Assembly (NCBI GenBank): GCA_017994635.1
Contig: JAGOKK010000009.1
Span: 1-36,809 of the forward strand
Origin: Candidatus Cloacimonadota bacterium
Lineage (GTDB): Bacteria; Cloacimonadota; Cloacimonadia; Cloacimonadales; Cloacimonadaceae
Reading direction: 5' to 3'
Length of the DNA stretch: 36,809 bases
A model generated the notes under the pieces. The model did not search any database. It was not told the origin of the DNA and was given only the letters and a program-made list of their open reading frames with translations. Shown here piece after piece: positions 33,082-36,809 of the stretch; within the stretch, counting starts at the first letter, position 1, and the number at the start of each line of letters is the position of its first letter. A program made the translations under genes and the position numbers.

Positions 33082-34334
33082 AGGCTGATTTTGACGAATG
33101 ACTCGGCTTTCACCTTGTCGATCCAATCCTGATAGGCAACCATTTGCTTTTGCTCGTTCAGGTACAGCTGCAGTTGGTCCCGCACTTCTTCATAGGTGTA
33201 TAGCCGCTGTTCGTGTACCTTATCCCGTATAAAGAGATAGAGCATGCCTTCATTTTCCAGCACTTCGGTGGGCTGGCCAATCTGAGTGGCAGTGAGCGGA
33301 GCGGCAAAGAGTTCGGGAAAATCACGCTCTCCGAATTCGCCCAGGAGTCCGCCATCCGCCGCGCTATCGGGATCATGAGAGTATTCCTCTGCCAGAGCGG
33401 CAAAGCTCTCATTGGCCAAAATCCTCTCTCTGAGAGAGTTCATCAGCGCCATTTCACGATCCTTGTCGGAATCTCCCGCGCTGATCGTCTTCAAGATGTG
33501 ACTGGCGCGCACTTCGTCGCCTTTCATATCAGTTACTTTGATGATGTGATAACCAAATTGGGATTCCACGATCCCGCTCACTTCGCCTATGCCCAGGGCA
33601 AAAGCCGCGTCTTCAAAGGGTTTCACCATCATGCCGCGCTTAAAAAAGCCCAGATCTCCGCCTTGTGCTTTGCTGGGGCAATCGCTATATTCAGATGCCA
33701 ATGCGGCAAAATCCTCTCCATTATCGGCACGCTGTTGCAGTGTTTCAGCCTCAGCTCTGATGGCGGCAATGGCAGATTCTGAGGGTTTCACTTCTCTCAG
33801 GATCATTCTGAGATCCCAGGATACCGGTTTCACTGCCATGGAATCCTTGCTAGCCTCGTAGAATGCGCGCATTTCGGCATCTTCCACTCGCATCTGAGAT
33901 GATATATGCTTTGCTACCAGCTGCTTGGTGAGTTCGGATTCGGTGATTTGTTCCACAAAGTAGTTCATCAGATCGCGCTGCGAGGTATTCATTCTGCGCA
34001 GTTCGGCCTGAAAATCCGCTTCTGTCTCAAATTGGGACTTGATCTGTGCCATGTAGCGCTCGGCATAGCTTTTGATCGCCTTATCGTCCACCGTGATACC
34101 CAAATCCTTGGCTTTTTGGATCATCAACCGGTGTTCCACCATGTTATTCAGTACTTCAGCACTATTCAGCAATTCTTCGCGCACTCCGGAAGAGCGCATT
34201 TGGATGATCTGGCGCTGCAGATCGGAGTAGAGGATGATGTCTCCTCCCACGGTTGCTACAATGCGGTCAATCTCTGTGCCCACGGCGAAAACTGCCGCTA
34301 CCAGCATCAGGATCAGGATCAGATATTTCTTCAT
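33078..34334 (-). CDS. surA: Periplasmic chaperone/peptidyl-prolyl isomerase SurA
   Basis: 418 residues with a signal peptide (cut near VFAVG). It has the SurA layout: an N-terminal chaperone helix domain ([19 protein letters not shown] near 21, then [15 protein letters not shown]), two parvulin domains (~171-270 and ~275-370, each with SHIL or LRMIL strands and GG-x-LG-x-F/G loops), and a C-terminal helix. It escorts outer-membrane proteins to the BAM complex. The second domain keeps ASHIL and GGLLGEF; the first has LRMIL in place of the usual AxHIL, so it may be less active. It lies 22 bp after the PpiC lipoprotein gene. Confidence 0.94.
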   Translation of the reverse strand: MKKYLILILMLVAAVFAVGTEIDRIVATVGGDIILYSDLQRQIIQMRSSGVREELLNSAEVLNNMVEHRLMIQKAKDLGITVDDKAIKSYAERYMAQIKSQFETEADFQAELRRMNTSQRDLMNYFVEQITESELTKQLVAKHISSQMRVEDAEMRAFYEASKDSMAVKPVSWDLRMILREVKPSESAIAAIRAEAETLQQRADNGEDFAALASEYSDCPSKAQGGDLGFFKRGMMVKPFEDAAFALGIGEVSGIVESQFGYHIIKVTDMKGDEVRASHILKTISAGDSDKDREMALMNSLRERILANESFAALAEEYSHDPDSAADGGLLGEFGERDFPELFAAPLTATQIGQPTEVLENEGMLYLFIRDKVHEQRLYTYEEVRDQLQLYLNEQKQMVAYQDWIDKVKAESFVKISL

Positions 34335-34356
34335 TGGTCCTCATCAAAAAAGTGGT

Positions 34357-35163
34357 TTAGTAGTAATATATACTCTGTTCACTGGCTTTTACTTCGCGCA
34401 AAAGCTTTTGATATACTTCTTCCTGTTTTTCCAGGATAATTCTGCGTTTAATCTCCGCCCGGTGATCCTCAAAATTAGCCACGCTATCGCCGTCTTTCGT
34501 CTGAGTATAACGGATCACGTACCAGGCGTTATTTACCGATAGGATGCCATATTGTTCCGGATCCAGATTGTCAGCGCACTGCCAGAACATCGAATCCGGT
34601 GAATCTGGAGCCACAAAGCCCATGCTTCCACCCCGATAGCGCAAAGCCTCGGTAGAATGCTGACGCACCGCAACGGGGAAGCTCATCCCGCCATTTAGCT
34701 GTTGCAATACGTTTTCAGCCGAGATTTTGTCGTTTAGCATGATGCGTTCGATGTTGTACAACAGCACTGGCTTCAGGAAATCCGCCTGATGTATCCGGAA
34801 ATAGGAAAAGAGCTGATCTTCGCTGATCTTCAGATCTTCCAGCGAGGACGCGATCAAGGCATTGGCCTTCACTTTCTTGGTGGCATAGCTGATCTTTTGC
34901 TGCAGGGCGAGTTGCTTGTCCAATTCCAGCTTTTCTGCTCTTTGGGCCAAAAGCGTCAGATTTACCCAGTCCTCCACGTACTGTTTGCGCAGATCGATGG
35001 ACAGGCTATCCCACTCCTCCACACCAAAGGTGGATTTAAATGCTTCCAGGGTTAGCACTTCGCCATTCACTTCTGCCAGCTTGGCAGAGTTGTCCCTGGC
35101 CTTATCACAAGCTGTAAATAGCAGACCTAAGGCTGCCAGGATCAGGATTATGCTTTTTTTCAT
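34357..35163 (-). CDS. PpiC/SurA-like lipoprotein
   Basis: 268 residues. The signal peptide ends with lipobox L-F-T-A-C (C19). A SurA-like N-terminal part follows (KLAEVNGEVLTLEAF, then a long helical stretch), and then a parvulin-like region at ~145-235: MLNDKISAENVLQQL, FPVAVRQHST, RGGSMGFV and YVIRYTQ. The usual ASHIL/AxHI strand is replaced (NIERIML), so isomerase activity is doubtful and a chaperone or PrsA-like role is more likely. It overlaps the lipoprotein gene before it by 4 bp (ATGA) and precedes surA, suggesting joint work on outer-membrane proteins. Confidence 0.85.
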   Translation of the reverse strand: MKKSIILILAALGLLFTACDKARDNSAKLAEVNGEVLTLEAFKSTFGVEEWDSLSIDLRKQYVEDWVNLTLLAQRAEKLELDKQLALQQKISYATKKVKANALIASSLEDLKISEDQLFSYFRIHQADFLKPVLLYNIERIMLNDKISAENVLQQLNGGMSFPVAVRQHSTEALRYRGGSMGFVAPDSPDSMFWQCADNLDPEQYGILSVNNAWYVIRYTQTKDGDSVANFEDHRAEIKRRIILEKQEEVYQKLLREVKASEQSIYYY

Positions 35164-36380
35164 AGAAAGGGCGGGGTGTATTTCACCCGGATATAAGGGG
35201 TTTTAGCACTAGGAGCGCTTTGAGGGTGGTGAAACTCGATCTCACCGAAGTCTTTACGCTCATAATTACTCATGATCACAATGCCTTTGGCTTCTTTTTT
35301 TCCGGAAGTGTAGGCCTGGATGATGGGGGTGATGTTTACACAGAGTGAATCCGCGTCGTGCTGAGCCGAGCTGATCAGCGGATAGGCAAAAGTGATGGCT
35401 TCCATATTGCTGGTATCGATAGTCTCTGGAGCTTCCGGCTTTTCTTTTACCAGCAAGGCACTTACATAGTAAGAAAAGGCATTGTGCAGATTGGCTTTGT
35501 CCTTGTCGATAAAGAGTACCAATTCAGCTTTATTGATATTCACACGCTTTAGATCATCCGCGCTCAAGGTGTTGCCATCATTGTCCTTATATAGCGTGTA
35601 ATCGGGCTGAATATCCACATACATGCGCTGAGGATTGAAGTTGCTCAGCCTCCAGGTGTCCGGGCTGGGAGTGGCTTCGGGATGATTGTAGCTATATGTT
35701 TCCAGGCTGGAAAAGCTGTGATATACTGCATCTTCTGCCTCTGCGGTAGCTTTATAGGTGTAGCTCAGCTTCGAACCCTGCGTGCTTGAGCTCAATCTCA
35801 GCTCTACAAAGCCTTCCACGCCCTCTTCCGGGGCGATCAGGAAGTTTAGGCCAGTGCTGTCGGCATCAGTCTGCCAGTTTTTAATCAGTTCCGAAGGCAA
35901 AGCTACGCTGATCGTATCGCTGCTTGTTATCGTGGCGGGCACCGAGGCATCAGCCACATATTCATAATCAGTACTATTCAGCGAATCTGGCTCCGTAAAA
36001 GTGCGGTTCACTTTGTAAATCTTCAGATTGAGGGGATTCCGGGTTACGCTATCTCGACGTAAAACCACCAGATCCAGCTTCGCATCCTGCAAATTGGTGT
36101 AGGTATCCAAAATCGTTTCCGTGGGCAAACCGCTGAAGCGGATCAAGCTACTGGCATGAGAACCCTGCCAGTTTCCCACCAACAGGCATTTGCGTCCAGT
36201 TTTGATGCTTACTAAAGTATCCGGAGCAAAACTGAACCCACCTTCCAAGGAGGCGGCATCTTCCATAATAATCGCTTCAACGTCAGACCAATTGGTCCCC
36301 GTCAAATTGTCTTTCCTGGTGCAAGCGCCAAGGCTCAGCAGCAACGCTGTCAGCAGGAGAATCACTTTAAAGGTCTTCAT
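35160..36380 (-). CDS. Lipoprotein of unknown function, beta-rich (DNRLRE/CBM96-like, tentative)
   Basis: 406 residues with lipobox L-S-L-G-A-C (C20). Most of the protein is predicted beta-strand. Two regions look alike: SSLIRFSGLP...LQDAKLDLVVLRRD (~80-112) and KRVNINKAELVLFIDKD (~290), each a strand pair of the sort 'x-x-A-x-L-x-L-(F/V)', and CVNITPIIQAYTSGK (~348) resembles the 'D.T..V..W..G' strand of DNRLRE domains. This is a weak resemblance. It starts the ten-gene run at the edge of the putative oriC. AGGAT lies eight bases before the ATG. Its place before two SurA-type chaperones may be the only clue to its role. Confidence 0.7.
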   Translation of the reverse strand: MKTFKVILLLTALLLSLGACTRKDNLTGTNWSDVEAIIMEDAASLEGGFSFAPDTLVSIKTGRKCLLVGNWQGSHASSLIRFSGLPTETILDTYTNLQDAKLDLVVLRRDSVTRNPLNLKIYKVNRTFTEPDSLNSTDYEYVADASVPATITSSDTISVALPSELIKNWQTDADSTGLNFLIAPEEGVEGFVELRLSSSTQGSKLSYTYKATAEAEDAVYHSFSSLETYSYNHPEATPSPDTWRLSNFNPQRMYVDIQPDYTLYKDNDGNTLSADDLKRVNINKAELVLFIDKDKANLHNAFSYYVSALLVKEKPEAPETIDTSNMEAITFAYPLISSAQHDADSLCVNITPIIQAYTSGKKEAKGIVIMSNYERKDFGEIEFHHPQSAPSAKTPYIRVKYTPPFL

Positions 36381-36809
36381 ATATTCATATCCTGTTTAAG
36401 ATAGATTTTGTAAAAAAGTAGATTTAGTAGGCTCTGTGGATATGTAGATAATCGGTCAAGCTTTTTCTTTTGCGCTTGATATTTGCAGTCACTTATGCGA
36501 GCGTCGGAGCTGTGGACAACATGTGGATAAGTACCGGTCTCTATCCACCACTTATCCACCAAAAAACCGCATAAGCTATTATTTTGCAAGATATACACGC
36601 TTATCCACATAAAATCTTCCACAATTGTGGATAAGTGCTGAAAGGGGCAGCTATACTGCTTCTATAAAGGCGATTTGGGTGATGTATAATGCAGGATGTA
36701 CAATGTACGATTGGGGTAGGTAGATCTACCACAAATTGACGCAAATATGAATATACACAAATTGCCGCAAATGGCAGGAACTGGAAGATGCGGGAAAAGT
36801 AATGTACAA
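36381..36809. other. 429-bp gene-free region with DnaA-box cluster and short repeats
   Basis: No convincing gene is seen here. The left 250 bp hold the DnaA-box cluster. To the right are a 12-bp palindrome GGTAGATCTACC (36719-36730) and a 17-bp direct repeat, CACAAATTGMCGCAAAT, at 36730-36746 and 36756-36772 with one difference, 26 bp apart. The left edge also holds the start signals of the lipoprotein gene at 36380. Confidence 0.7.
36435..36634. other. Candidate chromosomal replication origin (DnaA-box cluster)
   Basis: Three perfect DnaA boxes TTATCCACA lie at 36522-36530 (minus), 36601-36609 (plus) and 36626-36634 (minus). One-mismatch boxes lie at 36435-36443 (minus, ATATCCACA), 36443-36451 (minus, TTATCTACA), 36511-36519 (minus, TTGTCCACA) and 36552-36560 (plus, TTATCCACC), with a two-mismatch site at 36541-36549. 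AT-rich stretches (36395-36430 and 36561-36600) could serve as the unwinding element. The adjacent minus-strand genes are transcribed away from it, as expected for a leading strand. dnaA itself is not visible in the window. Confidence 0.72.

Noticed and set aside
36377-36622. 81-residue open frame on the minus strand across the DnaA boxes
   Set aside because: No family resemblance, no good ribosome site, and it overlaps both the lipoprotein start and the DnaA-box cluster; best explained as chance.

Overview
The window looks like a piece of chromosome from an anaerobic, Gram-negative-type bacterium of the Cloacimonadota (Cloacimonetes) or a close relative in the FCB group. This is inferred from the gene content: outer-membrane barrels and lipoproteins, an MlaD-type lipid-transfer protein, and four secreted proteins ending in the same FlgD-like/Por-type C-terminal module (YPNPF ... 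IYN..G ... WDG.D..G ... G.Y...). No rRNA or tRNA gene is present to confirm it. Base composition looks roughly balanced, and coding is dense with many 1-4 bp gene overlaps.

Layout. (1) 1-8550, plus strand: the end of an mlaD-like gene; a 1005-residue fusion of zinc-peptidase-like, TolB-like propeller and BamA-like barrel domains; leucyl aminopeptidase (pepA); then a tight znuABC-type zinc/manganese ABC operon whose fourth gene resembles the C-terminal domain of D-glucuronyl C5-epimerase. (2) 8498-13711, minus strand: a DUF2156 protein, a GNAT acetyltransferase and two large secreted proteins with the FlgD-like tail. Upstream of each secreted-protein gene lies a copy of a 103-bp repeat followed by a tract of 7-bp AACCCAT-type repeats. 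(3) 14047-21174, minus strand: a compact run dsbD, Omp28-like thioredoxin-fold lipoprotein, TlpA-like thioredoxin, DUF6029-like barrel with one CX4C pair, a secreted Omp28-like thioredoxin-fold protein with the sorting tail, and a ZIP transporter. It reads as a thiol/disulfide relay from the inner membrane to the surface. (4) 21492-27193: surface polysaccharide genes: Wzz-like, O-antigen ligase/polymerase-like, a large strong hairpin, a DUF6056 membrane protein and a GtrA-GT2 fusion. (5) 27444-36380, minus strand: ten genes with gaps of at most 22 bp, in transcription order lipoprotein, PpiC lipoprotein, surA, pgpA, yajC, def, fmt, DUF116, PDZ-less HtrA protease, and a secreted metallophosphoesterase with the sorting tail. 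(6) 36381-36809: no convincing gene, but a dense cluster of DnaA boxes (three perfect TTATCCACA plus several near matches) that makes a good oriC candidate. The ten-gene run is transcribed away from it.

How the parts fit: most of the window builds and services the cell envelope. It covers lipid transfer, barrel and lipoprotein folding (SurA/PpiC), Sec accessory YajC, phospholipid synthesis (PgpA), disulfide chemistry, zinc uptake, polysaccharide export and secreted surface proteins. The best candidate for an undescribed system is the DsbD-to-surface thiol relay at 14862-21174. The repeat element at 11543-11816 and 13882-14044 and the putative oriC are the most notable non-coding features.
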